40,757 nt of DNA from a filamentous cyanobacterium CCP2 (GTDB lineage Bacteria; Cyanobacteriota; Cyanobacteriia; Elainellales; Elainellaceae), in NCBI GenBank assembly GCA_003003615.1, contig PVWD01000022.1, positions 1 through 40,757 on the forward strand, in the 5' to 3' direction. Position numbers and translations under genes: made by a program. Shown piece by piece: positions 1 through 8,582 of this stretch. Below the pieces are notes generated by a model. That model made no database searches. It saw only the letters and a program-made list of their open reading frames with translations, and was not told where the DNA came from. Numbering within the stretch: the stretch's first letter is position 1; the number at the start of each line of letters is the position of its first letter.

Positions 1-1443
1 CCCTTCAGGAGCGCGATCGGTGGCATAGATTTGGGCAATTTGCTTTGCCTGTTTCGTCACTTCCGACGGTTCATAATCGGTCATGGCAATTACGGTATCC
101 GCCACGTCAAAATAATCCCCGCTGCCGCCCATCACCAGGATGGTAGACACACCGCAGTCATCATAAAGCTGGCGAATCTTGTCAATAAAAGGAGTGATGG
201 GTTCTTTATCTTTGGCAATTAAAGCCTGCATTCGCCGATCGCGGATCATGAAGTTCGTCGCAGAGGTGTCTTCATCCACGAGTAAAACCGTTGCCCCCAC
301 TTCCAGAGCTTCCATAATGTTTGCCGCCTGGGAGGTGCTGCCACTGGCATTTTCACTGGAAAAGTGGGAAGTCGATCGTCCTTGCGGCAAATGGTTAATA
401 AACGGGGAAATGTCCACCCCAACAATGCTGCGGCCGTCTTCCGCCCGAATTTTGACAGCTCCTGGATCGGTGACAATTTGCTCGCGACCATCTCCAGGAA
501 TATGGTTGTAGATTCCGAGGGAAATTGCCTTGAGTAAAGTCGATTTACCATGATAACCACCCCCCACAATTAACGTCACTCCTTTGGGAATGCCCATTCC
601 TGTGATTTTGCCTTGGTTAGGGCGATCGAACTCCACCCGCAAAGAGTCAGGCGATTCAAAGGGAACAGGAGTATCCTCAGCAGGAGCAGCTTCCTGAGTG
701 GGTTTCTGGAGTGCCTTAGCCGGAGTGGCTCTGGCAAAGGGTGAAGCAGCTTGCTTGGTGGGTTGCGGTGAATGAATTGATTTGGCAACCGGAGCGGTTA
801 AGGGGCGATCGTCTACTCCACTGCGACGGGGCAAAATCGCGCCATCAGGGATAAATGCTACTAATCCGCGATCGGCGAGTTGGCTTCTGAGCCAATCGGC
901 ATCTTCAACGGTTTCAATGTGCTGCTGGATCGCGCCGGCATTGAGAGCGGCAAACTTCAGCGATCGATTTACAATTTCCAGCAAATCCTCACACAGCAAT
1001 TCCGCCGCCTGCCGTCCTAAAATCGATCGTCCTCGTGCCGGAAGCCCCACCGAAAAGCGTGCCTCCACCATGCGATCGTCAATCAAAACTGCTGTTCTTT
1101 CTAAGACTTGCTGTTTGGGACGAGCGATCGCAATTAAGCCACTCTTCCCACTGCCCCGCTTGCCGGAGAGGTTATTCGCCATGCGATCGAACTGCCGATT
1201 CAAGTAATCTCGTAGGGCAATCTCCCGACTCGGCGTGGCATAAAGCTCCTTAGGAAAGCCTGCTTTGCCTTGAGGAATCTGCACCCGCAACCGACTGGGA
1301 GCCGCAAAGGGATCGCCCTGCACATGGTCAATAATCAGCAAAAAGTCAGGAAACTTATAGCTCCCCTGAATGTCTTTATATGCCTTGTAACTCCTCTGAT
1401 CGAGATCAAGCAAAAGATCGTAAAGGCTGCGGGAAGTAGACAT
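1..1443 (-). CDS. ABC-class P-loop ATPase (PF09818-like), 3' end beyond window
   Basis: The reading frame opens at an ATG at 1443 and stays open to the left edge, giving 481 codons without a stop. The C-terminus lies outside the window. Visible motifs are a P-loop-like GGGYHGKST at residues 294-302 and a Walker B-like LLVDEDTSATNF at 387-398, followed by a conserved RDRRMQ segment. These match the family annotated as 'ABC-class ATPase', whose cellular role is not established. Residues 91-103 hold a second glycine-rich stretch (SGKRGSGKSG). About 45 residues rich in Pro, Ala and Lys (roughly 216-262) separate the N-terminal part from the P-loop part and look like an inserted flexible linker. 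The 285 bp upstream (1444-1728) hold nothing I recognise. The family call is firm; the function is unknown. Confidence 0.85.
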   Translation of the reverse strand, partial: MSTSRSLYDLLLDLDQRSYKAYKDIQGSYKFPDFLLIIDHVQGDPFAAPSRLRVQIPQGKAGFPKELYATPSREIALRDYLNRQFDRMANNLSGKRGSGKSGLIAIARPKQQVLERTAVLIDDRMVEARFSVGLPARGRSILGRQAAELLCEDLLEIVNRSLKFAALNAGAIQQHIETVEDADWLRSQLADRGLVAFIPDGAILPRRSGVDDRPLTAPVAKSIHSPQPTKQAASPFARATPAKALQKPTQEAAPAEDTPVPFESPDSLRVEFDRPNQGKITGMGIPKGVTLIVGGGYHGKSTLLKAISLGIYNHIPGDGREQIVTDPGAVKIRAEDGRSIVGVDISPFINHLPQGRSTSHFSSENASGSTSQAANIMEALEVGATVLLVDEDTSATNFMIRDRRMQALIAKDKEPITPFIDKIRQLYDDCGVSTILVMGGSGDYFDVADTVIAMTDYEPSEVTKQAKQIAQIYATDRAPEG

Positions 1444-1728
1444 GGTACAAATTCAATGAATACCAACTCAATAAAAAGCTACATAAAATCTGGGAATCAA
1501 TTTCCGATCGTAATCTTCAACACCTCTTTAGCTGATACCCAAATTACAGCAATTCCCCCAATCATCAGCGTCACAATGTCCCCACCTAGCAAATCTCGTA
1601 ACTGCTCTAGGACAAACACTTTATAGATTAGTTGGCAACTCGATATTACACCTAAGATCGCCAATGCTAATGAGATAAATCTCTAATAGAGCTAAATTAA
1701 TCAGTTTGTCAACCTGCTCTCAGCCGTC

Positions 1729-2769
1729 TTAGATAAGGTTATTGTATACGTTTACTTCTTCCAGTTGATTTGATGAGTCGTGCTCAATACAACTTTGTCC
1801 AGGTACAGTATCACTTTGATGGAGAACTGACCAAGGCTCAACAGTTGGTCGATACCACCAAGTCTCTAAACGTTCACTCTCAACGTAGTTCTTTAATGCA
1901 GGATCAGGCCAAATATGTAGTCGATTCCTGCAACCAAGCCTATCAGCAGCAATTTCAATTGCCTCCCATTGGCGTACAAAATTAGCAGCCCAATCATGAT
2001 GATGCATCACAGAATTTGCAAATTCTAGTCCAGCAGCAACCATGCGCTTTCCGTTAGAACCTCTAGCATTAATTGGTTCCCAAAACAAAACCTCTGGCTC
2101 TAAAGTTAGCAGTATTTCTAAATGACGAGTCAACGTATCAACATCCATACTTGGATGAGTGGGGGCAATTGCTACATAGAGTCTGCATCCAGCTTTTCTA
2201 CCTTGACGAAGTGCTTTGAGACGGTGAGATGGAAGTGGAGCATGAGGCTCAATTTGACGACTAAGATTATCCTCTAAATGAGGTAAGCTCATTCCCACAG
2301 TCACATTAGGGTGATTTAGTAAGCTTAGATCTTGGAGCCAAAGGGGACTGCGTGTTAGAATCCGAACTCGCTTTTTGTGCTTGAGTAAAGTTTGAACAGC
2401 AGTGCGAGTAATAGCAGCAGTTTGGTGGTTTTGATACGGATCAGTTCCAGAACATAACAATACAACCCCCTGTCCTGCTGGAGTTTCTTTCCAGCTCCGC
2501 TTACGCGAGAGTTGATTCTCTAGCTGCTCAGGAAGATTTTCCCGAACTATTAGGTAGTCCCCCCAATCCATTTGGGGATTTTTAATACCTTTATCTTTTA
2601 AGTGTGGCTGACGAGCTCTGATGACTGGAGTAGAAGGAACATAGCAGAAAGTACACCCATGAAGGCAACCTGAGGCAACATTGATGACATAATCACACAA
2701 ACCTTTCTTACTAAGGTTGCTCTCCTGCAAAGGATTTAGGATTGTCTCAGTTCCGTAAATAGCGGGCAT
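1729..2769 (-). CDS. SplB-like radical SAM protein with CX3CX2C motif
   Basis: A 346-residue protein with the radical SAM cluster motif C35-x3-C39-x2-C42 (SGCLHGCTFCYVP), expected to bind a [4Fe-4S] cluster and cleave S-adenosylmethionine. The overall pattern (N-terminal cluster motif, LLCSGTDPYQ near residue 105, VTVGMSLP near 155) resembles the COG1533 spore-photoproduct-lyase-like group, but I see nothing that fixes the substrate. It is divergent from the TcmP-type gene at 2986, with 216 bp between the two starts. TcmP means 'three-Cys-motif partner', and this protein supplies exactly such a motif, so the two probably act together. The gene lacks HIP1 cores and is more A/T-rich than the photosynthesis genes, which suggests acquisition. 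A repair or modification role is inference only. Confidence 0.8.
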   Translation of the reverse strand: MPAIYGTETILNPLQESNLSKKGLCDYVINVASGCLHGCTFCYVPSTPVIRARQPHLKDKGIKNPQMDWGDYLIVRENLPEQLENQLSRKRSWKETPAGQGVVLLCSGTDPYQNHQTAAITRTAVQTLLKHKKRVRILTRSPLWLQDLSLLNHPNVTVGMSLPHLEDNLSRQIEPHAPLPSHRLKALRQGRKAGCRLYVAIAPTHPSMDVDTLTRHLEILLTLEPEVLFWEPINARGSNGKRMVAAGLEFANSVMHHHDWAANFVRQWEAIEIAADRLGCRNRLHIWPDPALKNYVESERLETWWYRPTVEPWSVLHQSDTVPGQSCIEHDSSNQLEEVNVYNNLI

Positions 2770-2896
2770 AATAGTACGTTTATCCTACTAGACCATAATA
2801 AACCCAAAGCAAAAGCATGTGCATTGACCTTCAGAATGCCAAGTTAATAAACATGAGCATATCTTAATCCCTATATATAGCGGTCATGAAGAACAT

Positions 2897-2925
2897 TTGC
2901 ACTGTATATTGCGCTTTGTTATAAT
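2897..2925 (+). promoter_or_regulatory. Sigma70-type promoter for the TcmP-type gene
   Basis: TTGCAC at 2897-2902 and a perfect TATAAT at 2920-2925 are separated by 17 bp, the ideal spacing. A strong ribosome binding site, GGAGGT at 2971-2976, sits 9 bases before the ATG at 2986 and fixes that start. Such a complete consensus promoter is unusual among the genes of this window. Confidence 0.65.
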
Positions 2926-2985
2926 TCATTTCAGATGTTACAAATATCACAGGCTCAAAGCGGTAAACCCGGAGGTAGATGAAGT

Positions 2986-4371
2986 ATGGTGGAATGGAAG
3001 AAATACAGTCATAAGTCTGAAGTTAAGTGGACTGTGGATGGTTTGATGCTGGATATTGATCACCATACAAAAACAAAACATCTGCTTTTAGAGAGCTACT
3101 TACAAGATTGGGTAGAAACCCTTACAGGAAACTGCAAAATCGGAACAGGTCAAGTTACTCTAGTTGATGGATTTTGTGGCGGTGGAATCTACCGCGATGG
3201 TGACGATTATTGGGAAGGCTCCCCAATAAGAATGATTCGAGCGGTTGAAGCGGGTTGGCGGTCTGTGAAGGAGCGGAAGCCATATCAGGATCTGAACATT
3301 GCATATCTTTTTGTAGACGCGCAAAGGGAGCATACCGAATGCTTGAAATACCAAATTCGAGAAGCAGGATACGGTGAGCTTTTAGATAGTGGTCGGTGTC
3401 GAGTAGTGACAGGAGATTTTGAGGATCAGTTAGAAGATTGCTTGAGTTGGGTAAAACAACGGGGAGGTCATTCATTCTTTTTCCTAGATCCCTTCGGTCT
3501 AGCAGATCTACCTGGTATGTCCAGAGCGATATTATCCCTTGGCAGATCTGAGGTATTGCTTAACCATATGCAGCATGATGGATTTATGCGACCTATGGGC
3601 TGGCATCGGAGTAGGGGCAGTATAGAAACTTTCCTAGAAAAATACGGCTTCGCCAATCATTACGATTGGTGTAAAGAAATAGACAAGTTATCCACTTTGA
3701 AACAGCAAGCTCTTTTACATGATTCAGCTTTGCGTTTGTATCGTGAGTGCAGCGCACCTCGTTTCGCATGGACTTTCGCCTTCATGCGAAATCCGAACAC
3801 AGTCTATTACTATCTCATTCACCTTTCCAACAAGCCTACAGCTGTGAGTGTTATGAGGCGAACGTTATGGAAGTATAACAATTTAGACTATCAGTTTCAT
3901 TATGGAATATTCGGACTAGGCTATAGAACCCTCGATGATCTAAATCAAAACCTGCAACTACTAGATATTCACCAACGCAACTCTCAAGCATGTCAAGAGA
4001 AGCTGAGAGAGCAACTTGAGCGATTTATGTTTGCCCAGAAAGCTTTACAATTCCGTAAGTTGTTTGAAGGAACTGTTGAGCAACATCCTGCAACTCGTGA
4101 AGATTACATGGGCGTGATTCATCAAATGGTGCTAGATGGTGATTTAGAAATTATCCGAGAAGAGCGGTCACGCTGCACTTCCCGCATCTTCAATAAGGAT
4201 ATTATTCGTAAATCGGAAGCCAAACAGCTAGTCCTTCTCTCTGATAGAACATCAGAACGTATTCCTCGAAAGCGAAGAGCTTCTAGAACATCATCAGCTT
4301 CTAAACATGTAACTGCCTTAGAAACATCACTTACAAGTCAAAGTCTTCTGTTTCCTGAGTTTGAACTGTAA
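2986..4371 (+). CDS. tcmP: Three-Cys-motif partner protein (TcmP family), methyltransferase-like
   Basis: A 461-residue protein. The N-terminal part has Rossmann methyltransferase-like signatures: DGFCGGGIY at residues 61-69 (motif I position), a GSP turn at 78-80, LFVDAQ at 108-113 and FFFLDPFG at 164-171 (motif IV position). The region around 350-410 looks like a winged helix-turn-helix, as known at the C-terminus of TcmP proteins. The last 50 residues are Arg/Ser-rich and probably disordered. Family members are found beside proteins with a three-cysteine CX3CX2C motif; here the divergent neighbour at 1729-2769 carries one. The start is set by GGAGGT at 2971. No HIP1 core occurs in the gene. 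The biochemical activity of the family is not known to me. Nucleic-acid modification is suggested by the fold plus the wHTH, but this is inference. Confidence 0.8.
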   Translation: MVEWKKYSHKSEVKWTVDGLMLDIDHHTKTKHLLLESYLQDWVETLTGNCKIGTGQVTLVDGFCGGGIYRDGDDYWEGSPIRMIRAVEAGWRSVKERKPYQDLNIAYLFVDAQREHTECLKYQIREAGYGELLDSGRCRVVTGDFEDQLEDCLSWVKQRGGHSFFFLDPFGLADLPGMSRAILSLGRSEVLLNHMQHDGFMRPMGWHRSRGSIETFLEKYGFANHYDWCKEIDKLSTLKQQALLHDSALRLYRECSAPRFAWTFAFMRNPNTVYYYLIHLSNKPTAVSVMRRTLWKYNNLDYQFHYGIFGLGYRTLDDLNQNLQLLDIHQRNSQACQEKLREQLERFMFAQKALQFRKLFEGTVEQHPATREDYMGVIHQMVLDGDLEIIREERSRCTSRIFNKDIIRKSEAKQLVLLSDRTSERIPRKRRASRTSSASKHVTALETSLTSQSLLFPEFEL

Positions 4372-4432
4372 TGAGAGTTTTAGAATCATGCTTCACATCA
4401 TGCTTCACAATTTGCATTGACCACACCCAGCA

Positions 4433-4708
4433 TCATACGGATTCTCTAAAGCTCCGCGCTCCGAAATGATGCACTGCTCGATGTCCAATGCGGACAATCC
4501 AGGGCTGGGCTTCGGGGCACCGCACAAATAGCTTTCCTGTCGCAGAAAGGATATCATCTGCAACCTCAAACGCTCCGGTTTCGATATCGATCGCCACAAT
4601 TCTGCCATAATTCGCTGCTTCGACCTGTGAGCGCACCTGAAATTCATAAATCTCATCACCACGTCGAGCAATTTCTTCTTTGCTATACCGAGGTTGTCGA
4701 ACAGGCAT
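4433..4708 (-). CDS. Small conserved cyanobacterial protein, function unknown
   Basis: A 91-residue protein with an N-terminal charged helix (PRYSKEEIARRGDEIYE) and a compact C-terminal part with GRIVAIDIETGAFEVADD and WIVRIGHRAVHHFG. I recall this pattern from short cyanobacterial hypothetical proteins that often sit in front of an aspartic-protease-like gene, which would suit an antitoxin-like role; no such partner follows here, since the TcmP-type gene ends convergently at 4371. A purine-rich AGGGGAAGGGA tract lies just upstream of the start. It is 58 bp downstream of the ParA-type gene and could be co-transcribed with it. It may be an orphan remnant of a two-gene module. Confidence 0.7.
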   Translation of the reverse strand: MPVRQPRYSKEEIARRGDEIYEFQVRSQVEAANYGRIVAIDIETGAFEVADDILSATGKLFVRCPEAQPWIVRIGHRAVHHFGARSFRESV

Positions 4709-4766
4709 CAGTTTGTTCCCTTCCCCTCTACCTATTTATCTTGGCTGCGTAATTGCTTGTACTGAT

Positions 4767-5771
4767 TCAAAAAAGCTGTAGGTCAGTCTGATCTATCTTT
4801 GATCTTCTTTTGTTATTCCTGCTATCAATTCGTTCCAGTATTTCACTAACAAGAGCTTCCCACTCTTGTTGATGCTCCTGTTGTTGTTTCTTCAAATGAG
4901 GATCAGTGGGATAATATTCAATCAATGGGCAGTTTTCTGCTTCTGCTTTGCGTACAATGTCTGAACTTTTAATACGACTATTAAATATTATTGATTCATC
5001 TCCTCTCCTACGAATATTTTTTGATAGCCATTCATCAAATTCTTTTTCCCAACTTTGAAATTCTTTGTCCCATTTATTATTTTCAATGGTCGCCCTGGTA
5101 TCAACCTTAGAGTACAGAACTCCAAGTAGCTCAACTAGACAAGAAGCTTTGCACCGTCTCAGACGATCCACACATTCAACAATTTTGTCTAGTCCCCAGT
5201 ACGAATAAGCATCCAAAAGAGTGGGAACAATGAAGTAGCGGCTGAGGGAAAGACCATTTAAGGTTATCAAGCCGAGACTTGGAGGACAATCAAAAATAAT
5301 GTGAGTATAAGCCTTGTTTTCAGGATTCTTTAATTTATTTAAGGCATTGAAAAGTATATCTGTCGAGCTTAAATAGTATCGGCTATATTCAACGAGTTTG
5401 TCTTGAATCTCAATTAGCTTAAGGCTTGAGGGTAATAAATCTAAATTAAGTCCCTCGATAGGTGACACCCTAATTTCATTAATATCGATACTCTCTTCAT
5501 CATCATTCCGTAAAATCTCATTTGAAAAGAGTTTGTATAGTGTCTTGTCCTCATTATCTATTACTTTGTAATGCTCTTTTTTTAACAACGTCAGTGAAGC
5601 ATTACTTTGAGGATCTAAATCAATCAGTAGAACAGATGCTGGCTTTGTCTTCCAACCAGATCTAATCCTTCTTCTCGCTAACGTAGCGGCAACATTCACA
5701 GCAGATGTAGTCTTGCCTACACCACCTTTGAGATTAATGAAGCTGATTACTGTAGCGTTACCAATTTTCAT
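4767..5771 (-). CDS. Orphan ParA/Soj-type ATPase
   Basis: A 334-residue MinD/ParA-family ATPase. It has the deviant Walker A KGGVGKTT at residues 15-22 with the signature Lys15, a Walker A' LLIDLDPQSN around 48-57, and a Walker B HIIFDCPPSLGLI around 157-169. ParA proteins dimerise on ATP, bind DNA non-specifically and position plasmids, chromosomes or protein cargo. No ParB lies beside it. Instead a 73-residue Gly-rich membrane protein (5825-6046) lies 53 bp upstream and a 91-residue protein lies downstream, all on the same strand. A/T-rich codon use and absence of the CGATCG core mark it as foreign to the surrounding genome. It may be a plasmid-derived partition remnant or a cargo-positioning ATPase; the sequence does not decide. 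Confidence 0.88.
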   Translation of the reverse strand: MKIGNATVISFINLKGGVGKTTSAVNVAATLARRRIRSGWKTKPASVLLIDLDPQSNASLTLLKKEHYKVIDNEDKTLYKLFSNEILRNDDEESIDINEIRVSPIEGLNLDLLPSSLKLIEIQDKLVEYSRYYLSSTDILFNALNKLKNPENKAYTHIIFDCPPSLGLITLNGLSLSRYFIVPTLLDAYSYWGLDKIVECVDRLRRCKASCLVELLGVLYSKVDTRATIENNKWDKEFQSWEKEFDEWLSKNIRRRGDESIIFNSRIKSSDIVRKAEAENCPLIEYYPTDPHLKKQQQEHQQEWEALVSEILERIDSRNNKRRSKIDQTDLQLF

Positions 5772-5824
5772 AATTGCCTCACTGAAAGTAAAGCGATGGT
5801 TTAATCAACCGTACTATCAATTAA

Positions 5825-6046
5825 TCAGTTGTTTCTCACAAAACAGTCGAATGTAGCACCCATCAATGCCCCTACGATCGCACCAGAAATCTGAGCAATT
5901 AATCCACCTAAGAATGCACCACCCGCAGCAAAAGCAATCATTCGATCGCCTTTAGTTGCGATTTTCTCAAATTGAACAGAGGTCTGTTGCGCTCTGTTTA
6001 AGTTTTCTTCCAGAAATTTCCTCTTCGTTCGACCCGACGCACTCAC
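5825..6046 (-). CDS. Small glycine-rich membrane protein
   Basis: A 73-residue protein starting with GTG at 6046. A stop codon lies immediately upstream in frame, so no longer start exists; an internal ATG (Met36) would leave only 38 residues. Residues 1-35 are charged and basic (SGRTKRKFLEENLNRAQQ). Residues 37-66 form one or two hydrophobic segments with small-residue spacing (AAGGAFLGGLIAQISGAIVGALMG), which resembles a glycine-zipper membrane helix. It lies 53 bp before the ParA-type gene on the same strand and directly behind the perfect inverted repeat at 6058-6079. It could anchor the ATPase to the membrane or be a toxin-like peptide; neither is shown. The ribosome binding site is weak. 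Confidence 0.6.
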   Translation of the reverse strand: MSASGRTKRKFLEENLNRAQQTSVQFEKIATKGDRMIAFAAGGAFLGGLIAQISGAIVGALMGATFDCFVRNN

Positions 6047-6057
6047 TTAACCGCCGT

Positions 6058-6079
6058 GGATGTATGTAAGTATACATCC
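6058..6079. promoter_or_regulatory. Perfect inverted repeat, candidate operator or parS-like site
   Basis: Arms GGATGTAT (6058-6065) and ATACATCC (6072-6079) are perfect reverse complements around a 6-base spacer. The site lies 11 bp upstream of the GTG start of the 73-residue protein, ahead of the ParA-type gene. Its position suits autorepression of this small operon, or a centromere-like site used by the ATPase. Confidence 0.5.
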
Positions 6080-6080
6080 T

Positions 6081-6112
6081 AACAAAAATCCCCCACCCGA
6101 AGGCAGGGGATT
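6081..6112 (-). terminator. Rho-independent terminator of psaB with UUCG loop
   Basis: Read on the minus strand, AATCCCCTGCC pairs with GGTGGGGGATT across a TTCG tetraloop closed by C-G. This is an 11-bp stem (plus-strand 6087-6112) followed by TTTGTT. Two positions pair only as G-U in the minus-strand transcript and would be mismatches in the plus-strand RNA, so it is built for the psaB direction. It begins 28 bp after the psaB stop. Confidence 0.75.
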
Positions 6113-6140
6113 CATTTACTTATCTACACTCGATCGCCTA

Positions 6141-8369
6141 TCAACCGTATCGACTCGCAGTAGAGGCAATCAGGAAGGCGGCATAAGTCAGAACATAGCC
6201 TACCGTAAAGTGAGCCAGACCAACTAACCGAGCTTGAACGATGGAGAGAGCAACGGGCTTGTCCTTCCAGCGAACCAGGTTTGCCAGAGGAGTGCGCTCA
6301 TGGGCCCAAACGATCGTTTCAATTAGCTCTTGCCAGTAACCACGCCAGCTAATCAGGAACATGAATCCAGTTGCCCAAACCAGGTGTCCGAAGAGGAACA
6401 TCCAAGCCCAGACCGCCAAGTTGTTCATGCCGTAAGGGTTGTACCCATTGATCAACTGAGCAGAGTTTAGCCAGAGGTAATCGCGCAGCCAGCCCATGAT
6501 GGTGGGAGACGATTCGTTGAACTGAGCAACGTTACCGCTCCAAACCGCCAGGTGCTTCCAGTGCCAGTAGAACGTCACCCAACCGATCGTATTCAGCATC
6601 CAGAACATGGCCAGGTAGAACGAATCCCAAGCGGAGATGTCGCAAGTACCGCCACGACCGGGGCCGTCGCAGGGGAAGGTGTAGCCGAAGTCCTTCTTAT
6701 CAGGCATCAGCTTAGAACCACGAGCATCCAACGCACCCTTGACCAAAATCAAAGTGGTGGTATGCAGACCCAAAGCGATCGCATGGTGTACCAGGAAGTC
6801 GCCAGGGCCAATGGTCAGGAACAGAGAGTTGCTGCCACTGTTGATGGCATCCAGCCACCCACCCAGCCACACGTTAGCGTGGTTCGGCCAAGCGGTGGTT
6901 GCAATACTGTCGGGGTTCGACAGCAGCGTATCAAAGCCGTACAGCACTTTACCGTGAGAAGCCTGGATGAACTGTGCAAACACAGGCTCAATCAAGATTT
7001 GCTTTTCAGGAGTGCCGAAAGCTTGCATTACGTCGTTGTGGACGTACAAACCTAAGGTGTGGAAGCCCAAGAAAAGGGAAACCCAGCTTAAGTGAGAAAT
7101 AATCGCTTCCTTATGGTTCAGAACGCGATCGAGCACATTGCCCTTGTTCTGAGCCGGATCATAGTCACGGACGAGGAAAATCGCACCGTGAGCAAAGGCA
7201 CCCACCATGATGAAGCCAGCAATGTACTGGTGGTGAGTATAGAGAGCTGCCTGCGTTGTGTAATCCCGTGCCATGAAGGCATAGGGAGGCAACGAGTACA
7301 TATGCTGCGCCACCAGAGAGGTGATGACACCCAATGCCGCCAGGGCAAACGCCAACTGGAAGTGCAGCGAGTTATTCATCGTGTCATACAGCCCTTGGTG
7401 AGGCAGGTTGAACTGACCTTCACTCTTAGGACTGAGCAGACCCTTCTTGGAATCCAGCATTTCTTTGATGCTGTGACCGATTCCAAAGTTAGTGCGATAC
7501 ATGTGACCTGCAATGATGAAGATCACAGCGATCGCCAGGTGGTGGTGCGCCATATCCGTCAGCCAGAGAGACTCTGTTTGCGGATGGAAGCCACCTAAGA
7601 AGGTGAGAATTGCCGTTCCTGCACCTTGAGACGTGCCGAAGACATGGGCAGCCGTATCTGGGTTTTCCGCATACACACCCCAGTTACCCGTAAAGAAGGG
7701 TAGCAGTCCAGCGGGGTGAGGCGGTGTAGAGAGGAAGTTATCCCAACCCACATGCTGACCACGAGATTCGGGGATCGCAACGTGGATTAAGTGACCGGCC
7801 CAAGCCAAAGAGCTAACACCAAACAAACCAGCCAAGTGGTGATTCAGGCGAGACTCAGCATTCTTGAACCAGGACAGAGACGGACGGAACTTGGGCTGGA
7901 GGTGGAGCCAACCTGCAAAGAGGAAGACTGCCGCCAAGAACAGCAAGAAGATAGAGCCGGTGTACAAGTCACCGTTTGTCCGCATCCCTTGCGTATACCA
8001 CCAGTGATACACGCCAGAGTAAGCAATGTTAACGGGGTTGGAAGCACCTGCACGAGTGAAGGCATCCACCGCCGCTTGACCGAAGTGAGGATCCCAAATC
8101 GCATGGGCGATGGGACGGACGTTCAGGGGATCTTTCACCCACTGTTCAAAGTTGCCTTGCCAGGCGACATGGAAGAGGTTGCCAGATGTCCAGAGGAAGA
8201 TGATTGCCAGATGACCAAAGTGGGACGCGAAAATCTTTTGGTAAAGATTTTCTTCCGTCATGCCATCGTGGCTCTCGAAATCATGGGCAGTGGCAATCCC
8301 ATACCAAATCCGACGGGTGGTCGGGTCTTGGGCCAAGTCTTGGCTAAATTTTGGGAATTTTGTTGCCAT
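6141..8369 (-). CDS. psaB: Photosystem I core protein PsaB (P700 apoprotein A2)
   Basis: A 742-residue protein of full family length with 11 expected transmembrane helices. With PsaA it forms the PSI heterodimer in the thylakoid membrane, carrying P700, the A0 and A1 acceptors, antenna chlorophylls and the shared FX cluster. The FX loop [12 protein letters not shown] is intact, with cysteines at about residues 567 and 576. The C-terminal helices contain the expected [20 protein letters not shown] stretch. The start ATG at 8369 follows an AGGAC ribosome binding site. It lies 213 bp downstream of psaA on the same strand, as in the usual psaA-psaB operon, and is closed by the terminator at 6081-6112. 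Long open frames antisense to it are shadows. Confidence 0.99.
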   Translation of the reverse strand: MATKFPKFSQDLAQDPTTRRIWYGIATAHDFESHDGMTEENLYQKIFASHFGHLAIIFLWTSGNLFHVAWQGNFEQWVKDPLNVRPIAHAIWDPHFGQAAVDAFTRAGASNPVNIAYSGVYHWWYTQGMRTNGDLYTGSIFLLFLAAVFLFAGWLHLQPKFRPSLSWFKNAESRLNHHLAGLFGVSSLAWAGHLIHVAIPESRGQHVGWDNFLSTPPHPAGLLPFFTGNWGVYAENPDTAAHVFGTSQGAGTAILTFLGGFHPQTESLWLTDMAHHHLAIAVIFIIAGHMYRTNFGIGHSIKEMLDSKKGLLSPKSEGQFNLPHQGLYDTMNNSLHFQLAFALAALGVITSLVAQHMYSLPPYAFMARDYTTQAALYTHHQYIAGFIMVGAFAHGAIFLVRDYDPAQNKGNVLDRVLNHKEAIISHLSWVSLFLGFHTLGLYVHNDVMQAFGTPEKQILIEPVFAQFIQASHGKVLYGFDTLLSNPDSIATTAWPNHANVWLGGWLDAINSGSNSLFLTIGPGDFLVHHAIALGLHTTTLILVKGALDARGSKLMPDKKDFGYTFPCDGPGRGGTCDISAWDSFYLAMFWMLNTIGWVTFYWHWKHLAVWSGNVAQFNESSPTIMGWLRDYLWLNSAQLINGYNPYGMNNLAVWAWMFLFGHLVWATGFMFLISWRGYWQELIETIVWAHERTPLANLVRWKDKPVALSIVQARLVGLAHFTVGYVLTYAAFLIASTASRYG

Positions 8370-8582
8370 AAGTCCTAATTGATGAACTCAATTAGCGATC
8401 GCTTTTCAGCTATTCGCCTCTAGTGTACTGGACTTTTGGAAAGGGACTGGGGGCTAAAGTCAGCAAATATTCATTGAAGAATTCAATGCCACCGATAACT
8501 TAGCCCTTCGTCCACGGTTCAGGTATAGGAAGGCTACACCCAAACAACCCAGTCTAGAGAGAAATCTAACCGTCAGCGAACA

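Noticed and set aside
6081-6112. Hairpin as the end of an IS200/IS605-type element
   Set aside because: Similar hairpins occur at such ends, but there is no transposase or TnpB gene nearby; the position and wobble pattern fit a psaB terminator better.
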